From contig NZ_JAMCOJ010000009.1 of the NCBI RefSeq assembly GCF_023476645.1, positions 62,001 to 126,000 of the forward strand: DNA of 64,000 nucleotides, given 5' to 3'. This DNA is from Cellulophaga sp. 20_2_10. Lineage in GTDB: Bacteria > Bacteroidota > Bacteroidia > Flavobacteriales > Flavobacteriaceae. A program made the position numbers and the translations under genes. This document shows, piece after piece, positions 54,792 through 63,557 of the stretch (its first letter is position 1; the number at the start of each line of letters is the position of its first letter). The notes below the pieces were generated by a model. That model worked only from the letters and a program-made list of their open reading frames with translations, ran no database searches and was not told the origin of the DNA.

Positions 54792-56675
54792 ATGCGAAGC
54801 CTTTACTTTAAACCTAAACATCAGTCCGCTATTTGCACTATTTTATATTGTTCTAGCATACTTTTTATATTCGTATTTAACACATCCAACATAAATGCAC
54901 AAGATGAAGTTGATACGTTAGCCAACATTGAGGAGCTATTATCAAAATCAAAAGAACTAACCCAGAAAGATATAGACAGTTCTTTTTTCTATATCAACAA
55001 AGCCATAAAATTCTCAAAGTTAATTAACAATGACACTTTAGTAGCTAAAGGTCAATTACAAAAGAGTAGTCTTTATATTTTTAAGAAGGAGTTTTCTAAA
55101 TCAGATTCTTTATTACAAAATAACCTATCTAAAAACTTAACTAATTATATAAAAGGCCAAACATTACATAACCTTGGCACCATACAATACTACAAGCAAG
55201 ATTTTAAAAAGGCATTAGACTTTTATTTACAAGCAGCAAAAATTTTAGAAAAAACAACAAACAACAAACAACTTGTTAGCACCTACTCTAATATTGGTGC
55301 AATAAACGCAACATTAAAAAATTATAAAAATGCACAACTTTATTTAGAAAGAGCGCTTCTTTTAAGCGATTTTAATGAAACAATTAAGCTTCAAATTCTA
55401 GTTAACCTATCAAACATTTACTTTAGTCAAGATTTATTTAAAAAATATACCGAGACCATTTTTAGAGCAGAGGAAATTGCAAAAAAACTAAACTCAAAGA
55501 ATATACTTTCTACAATTTATACTAATCTAGCAATGTATTTTACCGACCAAGGTGCAGATTATAACTTAGCTGTTACTTACGGCAAAAAAGCTATTTCTTT
55601 GAGAAAAGAACTTAATAGCAAAAACACATTACAAGTTACGTACAACAATGTTGGCCACGCCTATCTTAGAAAAAAGGAATACAACAAAGCTATAGCCTAT
55701 TTAGACAGTGCTGCTATTGGAGCGCATGGTACAGTTAAAACTTATATCTATAACAACCTTAAAGAATCTTACTTAGGTTTAAAAGAATATAAGACAGCTT
55801 TACGCTATGCAGATTTAAAAGATAAGATAAAAGATTCTATTACCAACGAACAACAAAAAGAAAGTGTTGCTGAATTAACTGAGAAATACGAATCAGAGAA
55901 AAAAGAGCAACGCATTCATATTTTAGACACTCAAAACAAATTACAAGCACTAACCATTAAGCAACAAAATTATTTGCTTTCAGCTATATTTATATTTATT
56001 TTATTACTCGTTATACTTGGCTACTTTGGATTTAAAAACTACAAAATACAACAGCAGTTAGACAAGATTCTGCTACAACAAAAATTAAGGAAAACTCAAT
56101 TAAATCCGCACTTCCTATTTAATGCGTTACAAAGTATTCAGAATTTTATTCATCAAAATGAAAAAGAAAAATCTAGCTCTTACCTTACTAGTTACTCCAA
56201 ACTAATTAGATTGGTCTTAGAAAAATCTGATGATGATTTTATTACTGTTGAAGATGATAAAATTGCATTAGAATCTTATCTAAATTTACAACTACTTAAT
56301 TACAATAATAAATTCGCTTATACTATAAGTACCGATAATTCTGTTGATGATGATTTTGATATGATACCAACACTAATTACCCAGCCCTTTGTAGAAAACG
56401 CTATATTACACGGTCTAAAAGATAATAACAAGGGCATTATAAGTATTAAATATTACAAGCAAGATTCTACTTTATACATTTCTATTACTGATAATGGCAA
56501 TGGTTTTAAAATTAAAAAAGACGACTCTAAAAGATTGCATAAATCTATGAGTACAGCCATTATACAAGAACAATTAAAAAACCTTAATAGAACGTTCAAA
56601 AATTTTAAAGGGGATATTAAAGTGAATACCACACCTAAAGGAACACAGGTGATTTTAAGTTTTACAACAACTTAA
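54792..56675 (+). CDS. TPR-containing LytS-type sensor histidine kinase
   Basis: 627 aa. N-terminal hydrophobic export segment (residues 15-36), then six or seven TPR-like helical repeats in the periplasm (about 40-340; NLGTIQYYKQDFKKALDFYL, VGHAYLRKKEYNKAIAYL), a coiled coil, and one membrane helix (about 398-416). The cytoplasmic His_kinase domain has the phospho-acceptor His440 in QLNPHFLFNALQSIQNFI, and the ATPase N-box is in PTLITQPFVENAILHGLKD with DNGNGF as G1. Its partner regulator follows 21 bases later. The stimulus is unknown. Confidence 0.92.
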   Translation: MRSLYFKPKHQSAICTILYCSSILFIFVFNTSNINAQDEVDTLANIEELLSKSKELTQKDIDSSFFYINKAIKFSKLINNDTLVAKGQLQKSSLYIFKKEFSKSDSLLQNNLSKNLTNYIKGQTLHNLGTIQYYKQDFKKALDFYLQAAKILEKTTNNKQLVSTYSNIGAINATLKNYKNAQLYLERALLLSDFNETIKLQILVNLSNIYFSQDLFKKYTETIFRAEEIAKKLNSKNILSTIYTNLAMYFTDQGADYNLAVTYGKKAISLRKELNSKNTLQVTYNNVGHAYLRKKEYNKAIAYLDSAAIGAHGTVKTYIYNNLKESYLGLKEYKTALRYADLKDKIKDSITNEQQKESVAELTEKYESEKKEQRIHILDTQNKLQALTIKQQNYLLSAIFIFILLLVILGYFGFKNYKIQQQLDKILLQQKLRKTQLNPHFLFNALQSIQNFIHQNEKEKSSSYLTSYSKLIRLVLEKSDDDFITVEDDKIALESYLNLQLLNYNNKFAYTISTDNSVDDDFDMIPTLITQPFVENAILHGLKDNNKGIISIKYYKQDSTLYISITDNGNGFKIKKDDSKRLHKSMSTAIIQEQLKNLNRTFKNFKGDIKVNTTPKGTQVILSFTTT

Positions 56676-56696
56676 ATATAGTATCTTTACCCACCT

Positions 56697-57446
56697 ATGC
56701 ACACCATATCTTGTTTTATCGTAGAAGATGATCCTCAAGCATTTTCTTTTGCTTCGTCGATTATCAAAAATTACAAAAATATAGCTGTAATTGGCAACTC
56801 TAGTAGCATTAATGAAGCGGCAGAATTAATAAAAAAGTTAAAACCAGACTTTATAATTTTAGATGTTTTCTTAACAGATGGTAATGCTTTTGAGTTTCTT
56901 CCTTTATTTAACGCCATAGAGTTTAAAATAATATTTACCACTTCATATGCAAAATATGCAATTGACGCGTTTAAATTTAGCGCTATAGATTACCTATTAA
57001 AACCTTACGAAGAAAAAGAATTAACTACGGCTATAGACAAAGTATTAATAGACATTAACAAAACAAACCACGAGTCACAGTTAAGCACCTTAATGCATAA
57101 CATTTCTCATAAAGATCAATCAAAAAAAATAGTCCTAAAAAATACAGATGCTATTCACGTTGTAGACATAAAAGACATTCTTTATGCAAAATCAGACAAC
57201 AACTACACGTCTTTTTTACTAACTAATAACAAAAGTATATTAGTCTCTAAGCCACTTAAGTCTTATGATGAAAAACTAAGGAATCATAATTTTCTCCGTG
57301 TTCATCAAAGTTATTTAATCAACTTAAATTACATCTCTTCTTTTAACAAACGTAATGAAGAAGTTGTTTTAAACGAAAAACACGCTATCCCTGTTGCTCA
57401 AAGCAGAAAAAAAAATCTTCTTGCTTATATTGATGAGTTATTCTAA
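56697..57446 (+). CDS. LytTR-family response regulator
   Basis: 249 aa. Receiver domain (residues 4-120) with acidic pocket Glu10-Asp11-Asp12, phospho-acceptor Asp56 (IILDVFLTDG) and Lys102 (YLLKPYEEKEL). LytTR DNA-binding domain (about 140-249; ILYAKSDNNYTSFLL, FLRVHQSYLINLNYISSF). Forms a two-component pair with the upstream kinase. The target genes are unknown; the VWA lipoprotein 283 bases downstream is a candidate by position only. Confidence 0.93.
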   Translation: MHTISCFIVEDDPQAFSFASSIIKNYKNIAVIGNSSSINEAAELIKKLKPDFIILDVFLTDGNAFEFLPLFNAIEFKIIFTTSYAKYAIDAFKFSAIDYLLKPYEEKELTTAIDKVLIDINKTNHESQLSTLMHNISHKDQSKKIVLKNTDAIHVVDIKDILYAKSDNNYTSFLLTNNKSILVSKPLKSYDEKLRNHNFLRVHQSYLINLNYISSFNKRNEEVVLNEKHAIPVAQSRKKNLLAYIDELF

Positions 57447-57729
57447 TATCCTTTATTCCTCTTAATTTTAATTCTTACCACTATAAATCCTCTTTAAATT
57501 GCCGCTATTTCTAATTACTTAGCGCCAAATTCTCATTTACAAGAATAACTGCTTCAAATAGTTCTAATTTTAGATTCTAGAAAGTAAAAAACACGACCAA
57601 TACAACATTCTACATTGCATTATCTTCTTAATCCATAGAAAATAAAAAAGAACACTTCCAAAACTAAACTAAGTCGTTATCCGATTTTAGATAGATTAAC
57701 TGTAAAGAAATTAATAAACTGTAATTAAA

Positions 57730-58437
57730 ATGAAAATGAAAAAGACACTATCCATCTTAACTTTAATAGCTATCTGTACACTAGTACAATCTTGTTATGT
57801 TGCAAAAAAATCTGATGAATTTTTCGGAATTGAAACTTCGACTAGAAACACCCTATACCTTATAGATATCTCTGGCAGTATGGAAGGTATAGATGAAGGT
57901 TCTATAAAAGACCAAGTTGTAAGAGAAGTTGGCAATAAAGCAGGCAACCAAGTAAGCAAAGTTATTGGTGGCAAAATTGGTAACATACTGGGCAAACAGG
58001 TTACCAAAGAAGCGACCAAACTTGGCGCTGTAAAACGCAAATTAATACCTGCTATAAAAGGACTTCCTGATGGCAAAAAATTTCTTGTTTTTTCTTATAA
58101 CGACAATGTAACAAAGCAATCTAATGCATTTAGAGTTGCAAATAATTCATCTAGAACATCTTCTAATATCTTTGTTCAAAACTTAAAAGCAGGTGGCGGA
58201 ACAGATACTTTAAAAGGCTTATTAGAAGCTTTATCTACAAGTAGTGTAGAAGAAATTGTATTGATGAGTGATGGTTTACCTAATGGTGGTCCTGATGCCG
58301 TACTGCAAGAAATACGCAAGGTAAATACAAACAATATAATTATACATACTATTGCTTTTGGAGATGATGCCGATTTAGATTTTATGAGAACTCTAGCTCA
58401 AGAAAACAACGGTACATTTATTACTTCAAAAATGTAA
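57730..58437 (+). CDS. von Willebrand factor A lipoprotein with a glycine-zipper-like insertion
   Basis: 235 aa (ATG 57730; 57736 is an alternative). The lipobox LVQSC gives lipidated Cys22. The VWA domain has a full MIDAS: DISGS (residues 46-50), Thr158 (GGGTDT) and Asp181 (MSDG), so it should bind a divalent metal and a protein ligand. Between the MIDAS loop and first helix, where VWA domains have a few residues, there is an insert of about 45 residues (about 56-101) with repeated Gly at helical spacing (VGNKAGNQVSKVIGGKIGN). Followed by a terminator. Function unknown; envelope-located. Confidence 0.85.
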   Translation: MKMKKTLSILTLIAICTLVQSCYVAKKSDEFFGIETSTRNTLYLIDISGSMEGIDEGSIKDQVVREVGNKAGNQVSKVIGGKIGNILGKQVTKEATKLGAVKRKLIPAIKGLPDGKKFLVFSYNDNVTKQSNAFRVANNSSRTSSNIFVQNLKAGGGTDTLKGLLEALSTSSVEEIVLMSDGLPNGGPDAVLQEIRKVNTNNIIIHTIAFGDDADLDFMRTLAQENNGTFITSKM

Positions 58438-58769
58438 GATTAAGTTGTAGTACAAAAACCAAATCATAAAAATTAGATTATTTAAAATCCAAAAAGTGCC
58501 CAAAAATTAAGTTTTTTGGGCTTTTTTTATTGAAAATTGTTCATTATTGATCAAAAATGGACATTTTCACCGACAGACTGTCACCTTCAGAATAAAAAAG
58601 CACTCCATCAATTTAAAATATTGCAACCATTTTACATTTCAATTAACAACATCATAATTTACAGGCGTATCATTACCATATTAATGAATCCTTAAAATTG
58701 AATCTCAAAATCCGAACTCTCGCATGGTCCTTGCGCCCTATAGTATATATAAAACAATAAACACATAAA
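58438..58769. other. Gene-free stretch before proC
   Basis: Contains the VWA terminator and then about 240 bases with no credible open frame. The proC promoter must lie here; no TAnnTTTG box close to the start was found, and no riboswitch-like structure was recognised. Confidence 0.5.
58494..58528 (+). terminator. Terminator after the VWA gene
   Basis: GCCCAAAAA (58498-58506) pairs with TTTTTGGGC (58513-58521), then seven T. Confidence 0.85.
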
Positions 58770-59576
58770 ATGAGAGTATTAGTAATTGGAGCAGGTAATA
58801 TGGGATTAACATACTCAGAAGGTATGTCTAAATCTGTACTTCTAAACAAACACAAACTTAGAATTTACGACACCGATCCAAAAAAAATTGAAACACTTAG
58901 AAAAAATGATGCATTTAATGTTTTTGAAAACTTAGAAGATTGTTTACCTCTGGCTGATTTAGTATTTATTGCCGTTAAACCGTACCATAGCGATGATTTG
59001 TTTATTCAAATGAAAACTATGATTAACGATCAACAAATTTTTGTATCTCTAATGGCAGGCGTAACCATACAATCTATTCAAGAAAGGCTACAAACTAAAA
59101 AAGTAATACGTACAATGCCAAATTTACCAGCGCAGGTTGGTAAAGGCGTAACATCTTACACAGAATCTAAAGAAGTATCTAAAGTAGAGCTGTTAATGGT
59201 TCGTAATTTATTAGACACTACGGGAACATCTATACACGTTAAGACAGAAAACTTTATAGATGCCTCTACAGGTATTTCTGGTAGTGGACCTGCTTATGTT
59301 TTTTACTTTATGCAATCTATGCTAGAAGCAGCTTTAAAAATGGGTTTTTCGGACTACGATTCTAAAGTATTAGTAAGTAGCACTTTTGAAGGAGCTATAG
59401 AATTATTTAATCAAAATGATATTTCACCAGAAAAATGGATAGATCGAGTGTCATCTAAAGGAGGCACCACACAAGCAGCCATAGATTCTATGGAAGATAA
59501 TAATGTAAAGCAGCTGATACAAGATGCCGCATACGCCGCATTTAACAGAGCCATAGAAATGGGAAAAGAAAAATAA
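58770..59576 (+). CDS. proC: Pyrroline-5-carboxylate reductase
   Basis: 268 aa. Last step of proline synthesis, NADPH-dependent. Rossmann motif VLVIGAGNMGLTYSEG, LVFIAVKPYHSDD, VSLMAGVTIQSIQ, RTMPNLPAQVGKGV and the catalytic segment ISGSGPAYVFYFMQSMLEAA followed by VSSKGGTTQAAI. First gene of proC-proB-proA; 11 bases before proB. Confidence 0.97.
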   Translation: MRVLVIGAGNMGLTYSEGMSKSVLLNKHKLRIYDTDPKKIETLRKNDAFNVFENLEDCLPLADLVFIAVKPYHSDDLFIQMKTMINDQQIFVSLMAGVTIQSIQERLQTKKVIRTMPNLPAQVGKGVTSYTESKEVSKVELLMVRNLLDTTGTSIHVKTENFIDASTGISGSGPAYVFYFMQSMLEAALKMGFSDYDSKVLVSSTFEGAIELFNQNDISPEKWIDRVSSKGGTTQAAIDSMEDNNVKQLIQDAAYAAFNRAIEMGKEK

Positions 59577-59587
59577 AAAACAATAAA

Positions 59588-60358
59588 ATGGAAATTAAAA
59601 GAGTGGTTGTAAAAGTAGGCACAAACGTACTTACCAATAAAGACAATAGAATTTTAGGTCCAATTTTAAAAGAGCTCGTTCGTCAAATTTCGGTATTGTA
59701 CGAGAGAGATATTATGGTTGTTTTGGTTTCTTCTGGTTCTGCTATTGCAGGAAAAGAAATATTAGGAGAAACAAACATCACAGATAAATCTACTAGAAGA
59801 CAAGTCTACTCTTCTGTTGGACAACCTAGATTAATGAGACATTATTATAGTCTTTTTAGTGATTATGGTATGCGTTGCGCTCAAGTTCTAGCTACTAAAA
59901 GAGATTTTGATTTAGGTGTACACAGAGATAATATGATTAATTGTTATGAAGGCTTATTATCCGAAGGCATAATACCAATTGCCAATGAAGATGATGCTGT
60001 TTCTGTAACAATGTCTATGTTTTCTGACAATGATGAGCTAGCAAGTTTGGTTGCTGAATTAATAGATGCAGATAGACTTATTATTTTATCAGACACAGAT
60101 GGTTTATACACTGGACATCCTGATGATGAAAACTCTAAACAAATTAGCGAAGTTACTCACGATCAAGACGTAGAACAATATGTACAAGCTAGTTATAAAA
60201 AAGAAGGTGAAGGTCGTGGCGGCATGGCTTCTAAGCTAAAAATAGCAAAAAGTACTGCAGAAAAAGAAATACCAACCTACATAGCAAATGGTAAAAAGCA
60301 AAATGTTATTGTAGATATTATTGATAATAAAAAAATAGGAACAAAATTTATTCATTAA
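59588..60358 (+). CDS. proB: Glutamate 5-kinase, without PUA domain
   Basis: 256 aa. ATP-dependent phosphorylation of glutamate, first step of proline synthesis. Amino-acid-kinase fold: VVVKVGTNVLT, VVLVSSGSAIAGKEIL, IANEDDAVSV, FSDNDELASLVAELIDAD, ILSDTDGLYTGHP, GRGGMASKLKIAKS. About 110 residues shorter than E. coli ProB because the C-terminal PUA domain is missing, as in several other bacteria. Thirteen bases before proA. Confidence 0.95.
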   Translation: MEIKRVVVKVGTNVLTNKDNRILGPILKELVRQISVLYERDIMVVLVSSGSAIAGKEILGETNITDKSTRRQVYSSVGQPRLMRHYYSLFSDYGMRCAQVLATKRDFDLGVHRDNMINCYEGLLSEGIIPIANEDDAVSVTMSMFSDNDELASLVAELIDADRLIILSDTDGLYTGHPDDENSKQISEVTHDQDVEQYVQASYKKEGEGRGGMASKLKIAKSTAEKEIPTYIANGKKQNVIVDIIDNKKIGTKFIH

Positions 60359-60371
60359 AATTTAAACTAAT

Positions 60372-61571
60372 ATGAAATTATTAAGCTCCAAAATAAAAAG
60401 TAACGTTCTAGAATCAATGTTAAGAATTATTGAGAACGACCGAGAACAAATTCTAGAAGCGAACAAAAAAGATATTGAAGCTTTTAACAAAGAAGATCAA
60501 GCACTTTTAGACCGTTTAATAGTAAATAACGGTAAAATTGACGGGATGATTAAAGCCATAACAGATGTAAAAGAACAAGAAGATCCTGTTGGTAAAGAAA
60601 TATCTAACTTAACTTTAGATAGCGGTTTAGTAATCACAAATAAAACAGCTCCATTTGGTACTATTCTTATAATTTACGAATCTAGACCAGATGTTACAAT
60701 AGAAGCTGCTGTATTAGCCTTTAAAGCCAATAATAAAATTTTATTAAAAGGAGGTAAAGAAGCATTGCAAACTAATATTATTTTAGAAAAATGTTGGCAT
60801 AAAGCTTTAGATGAAAACAATATTTCTAAAAACTGGATAAAACTATTACATCTTCAAAGAGAAGAAACCCAAGAATTTTTAAGAAATCCACCAGAAAAAC
60901 TAGACTTAATAGTACCTAGAGGAGGGGAACGTCTTATTAAATTTGTCAAAGAACACGCCCGTTGTGCTGTTTTAGTTAGTGGTCGTGGAAACAACTTTTT
61001 ATATGTAGACGACGATGCAGACTGGACTAAAACAATACGTGTAATTGTAAATGCTAAAACCGATAAAATATCGGGATGCAATGCATTAGACAAAGTACTA
61101 ATAAATAAAAATATTAGTAATTATAAAATGAAGATTATAGAATTAGAACAAGTTTTAAAACAACTTAATGTAAACATTATTACAGATGAAAACACCTCTC
61201 ATTTAATACCTGAAAATGAAAAAATTGAAAATATAGCTATTTGGGAAGAAGAATTTTTAGCCTTAAAAATTCTCATTGGTGAAGTTGACGATTTAGAATC
61301 TGCTATAAAAAAAATAAATAATTATTCTGGTGGACATTCGGCTGCCATATTAACAGAAAATACTGAAAAAGCTAGAACATTTATGGAACAAGTAGACAGT
61401 GCTGCTGTATACCATAATGCATCTACTAGATTTACAGATGGCGGACAAATGGGCGTTGGTGCAGAGTTAGCAATTAGCACAGATAAACTACACCATAGAG
61501 GTCCGTTAGGTCTAAAACAACTTGTAACCAATAAATATTATGTTTTTGGAAATGGCCATATTAGAGAATAA
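60372..61571 (+). CDS. proA: Glutamate-5-semialdehyde dehydrogenase (gamma-glutamyl phosphate reductase)
   Basis: 399 aa. Reduces gamma-glutamyl phosphate with NADPH. APFGTILIIYESRPDVTIEAA, LLKGGKEALQTN, DLIVPRGGERLIKFV and the catalytic Cys236 in DKISGCNALDKVLI are visible; the C-terminal TRFTDGGQMGVGAELAIST and HHRGPLGLKQL are strongly conserved. Last gene of the proline operon; a terminator follows. Confidence 0.97.
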   Translation: MKLLSSKIKSNVLESMLRIIENDREQILEANKKDIEAFNKEDQALLDRLIVNNGKIDGMIKAITDVKEQEDPVGKEISNLTLDSGLVITNKTAPFGTILIIYESRPDVTIEAAVLAFKANNKILLKGGKEALQTNIILEKCWHKALDENNISKNWIKLLHLQREETQEFLRNPPEKLDLIVPRGGERLIKFVKEHARCAVLVSGRGNNFLYVDDDADWTKTIRVIVNAKTDKISGCNALDKVLINKNISNYKMKIIELEQVLKQLNVNIITDENTSHLIPENEKIENIAIWEEEFLALKILIGEVDDLESAIKKINNYSGGHSAAILTENTEKARTFMEQVDSAAVYHNASTRFTDGGQMGVGAELAISTDKLHHRGPLGLKQLVTNKYYVFGNGHIRE

Positions 61572-61887
61572 AACTACCTACATTTTAACATATAGCAAAA
61601 GAGATTGTCTTTACACCAAAAGATAATCTCTTTTTGCCTTTAACCCCTATAAAAGCCAGAAGAATGCAGTTTTTATCTGCTGTAAATTCAACCCATAATA
61701 AAAGTTCACACAGGTTTTTATCAATAGAAAACAATGCTAAATTCCTCTTTATTTAACGCCAAATTAACAATTTAAGACAAAACAGCCTCTTTTTCTTAAG
61801 ATATTCATAAATAAAAAAAACTAAAAATCTAAAAAGCATTTCAGTTCGTAAAACTAAGAGAGAACAGTAATAAAAACTTTTAATTTT
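61572..61887. other. Gene-free stretch before the glycosyltransferase
   Basis: Holds the proA terminator and about 250 AT-rich bases of promoter and leader. No open frame or structured element was recognised. Confidence 0.5.
61597..61635 (+). terminator. Terminator after proA
   Basis: AAAAGAGATTGTCTT pairs with AAGATAATCTCTTTT (one G-T pair), followed by T residues. Confidence 0.8.
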
Positions 61888-63321
61888 ATGAACACTATAC
61901 CTATGCTTATAAAAACATCATACCAAAAAACTGCTACAGTTTTTCAAGATTTTCGCTCTTTCGTAGATGAAAAAATAGTTGAATCCAAGAAAAACAATTC
62001 ATTAGCCATATTAGTTTTGGTTAGTACTTTTATATTAATGTTAGGATCTATTTATTATGTAGTTTCTTTTCAAAGTGATTTTCTTCAGTTTAATCAAGAA
62101 AGATCTAGTTCTTTATTTGGTTTTACTTTTATGGTCATCGCAGCAAGTTTGTTAGCTTTTAAAATTTTATTTTTCTTGTTTGTACTATATAGATATTTTA
62201 AATACAAACCTATAGCATCTGTTTCTGACGAAAAATTACCAACTGTTACAGTTATTGTTCCTGCATATAATGAAGGTAAACAAGTTTACGATACATTGAT
62301 TAGCTTAATTAACAGTGATTTTCCAAAAGAAAAACTACAGTTAATTTCTATTGATGATGGTAGCGCAGATGATACTTGGAATTGGATGCAAAAAGCAAAA
62401 CAAAAGTTAGGTGAAGGCGTAGAGATATATCAACAACCAGAAAACAAAGGTAAAAGACACGCATTATACCGTGGTTTTAACATAGGTACAGGAGATGTAT
62501 TTGTAACTGTAGATAGCGATTCTATTGTAGATACAGACACCTTAAGAAATTTAGTTAGCCCATTTGTTGTTAATGATAAAGTAGGTGCAGTTGCTGGTAA
62601 CATAAGAGTATTAAACAAAGCAAAAGCATTAATTCCAAAAATGCTAGATGTTAGTTTTGTATTAAGCTTCGAATTTGTTCGTTCAGCAGAAAGCACATTA
62701 AATTCTGTTTTATGTACTCCTGGAGCGCTAGCAGCTTACCGTAGTTCTGCAGTATTTAAGGTTCTACCAAAGTGGATTAATCAAACTTTTATGGGCAAAC
62801 CATCTGATATTGGTGAAGACAGAGCAATGACTAATATGATATTGAAAGAAGGTAACCACGTACTTTTTCAAAGAAATGCAAATGCATATACTAATGTTCC
62901 AGAAAAATACAAAGGTCTTTATAAAATGTTTATTAGATGGGGAAGAAGTAATGTACGTGAAAACATAGAAATGGCTAAATATGTATTTACTAACTTTAGA
63001 AAAGAATCTAAATTAGGCTCAAGATTATTATTCATAAGTCAAGCTATTAAAATAATAATGAGTTATCCATTTTTAATATTTATGTTATACTTTGTTGTAA
63101 CTCATCCATTATTATTTTTAAGCTCAACATTATTTAGCATTTTAATACTATCAACATTCTCAGTTATATTTTATTCTAATAAATACAAGCCTCAAGAATC
63201 ATTATGGGCATATACTTATAGCGTTCTTTATACATTTGGCTTATTCTGGATTACACCTTACGCTATAGCTACAGCTAGTAGAAGAGGATGGTTAACACGT
63301 GGTTTGGCAGAGAAAAAATAA
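61888..63321 (+). CDS. Membrane glycosyltransferase family 2 (hyaluronan-synthase/NodC-like)
   Basis: 477 aa. Two N-terminal membrane helices (about 38-60 and 77-101), a cytoplasmic GT-A domain (TVTVIVPAYNEG at 119, DDG at 156-158, DSD at 209-211, GEDRAMT as the base region), an acceptor segment KMFIRWGRSNVRE where the usual QxxRW reads MFIRW, and three or four C-terminal helices (about 378-460). Such processive enzymes make and export a polysaccharide from UDP-sugars; the sugar cannot be told. No other polysaccharide genes are nearby. Confidence 0.88.
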   Translation: MNTIPMLIKTSYQKTATVFQDFRSFVDEKIVESKKNNSLAILVLVSTFILMLGSIYYVVSFQSDFLQFNQERSSSLFGFTFMVIAASLLAFKILFFLFVLYRYFKYKPIASVSDEKLPTVTVIVPAYNEGKQVYDTLISLINSDFPKEKLQLISIDDGSADDTWNWMQKAKQKLGEGVEIYQQPENKGKRHALYRGFNIGTGDVFVTVDSDSIVDTDTLRNLVSPFVVNDKVGAVAGNIRVLNKAKALIPKMLDVSFVLSFEFVRSAESTLNSVLCTPGALAAYRSSAVFKVLPKWINQTFMGKPSDIGEDRAMTNMILKEGNHVLFQRNANAYTNVPEKYKGLYKMFIRWGRSNVRENIEMAKYVFTNFRKESKLGSRLLFISQAIKIIMSYPFLIFMLYFVVTHPLLFLSSTLFSILILSTFSVIFYSNKYKPQESLWAYTYSVLYTFGLFWITPYAIATASRRGWLTRGLAEKK

Positions 63322-63345
63322 GAAAACAAATAATTTTATAGATTT

Positions 63346-63381
63346 AAAGTAGATGTGCAGAACCGTACATCTACTTTTTTT
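63346..63381 (+). terminator. Terminator after the glycosyltransferase
   Basis: AAAGTAGATGT pairs with ACATCTACTTT, followed by a T run. Confidence 0.82.
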
Positions 63382-63557
63382 ATATAAACTACTTAAAAAT
63401 AATGGAAATAAAACAAGTCCAATTTGTAGGGTTATGAGTTTATTTTCGACTTAATAAAAATAAAAAGATGAAATTAACTTTATTAAAATGTAACATTTCC
63501 TCTTTTTCTACGTATAAGTATATGCACCCCTTTGGTTGCGCGTAAATTATATATTAA

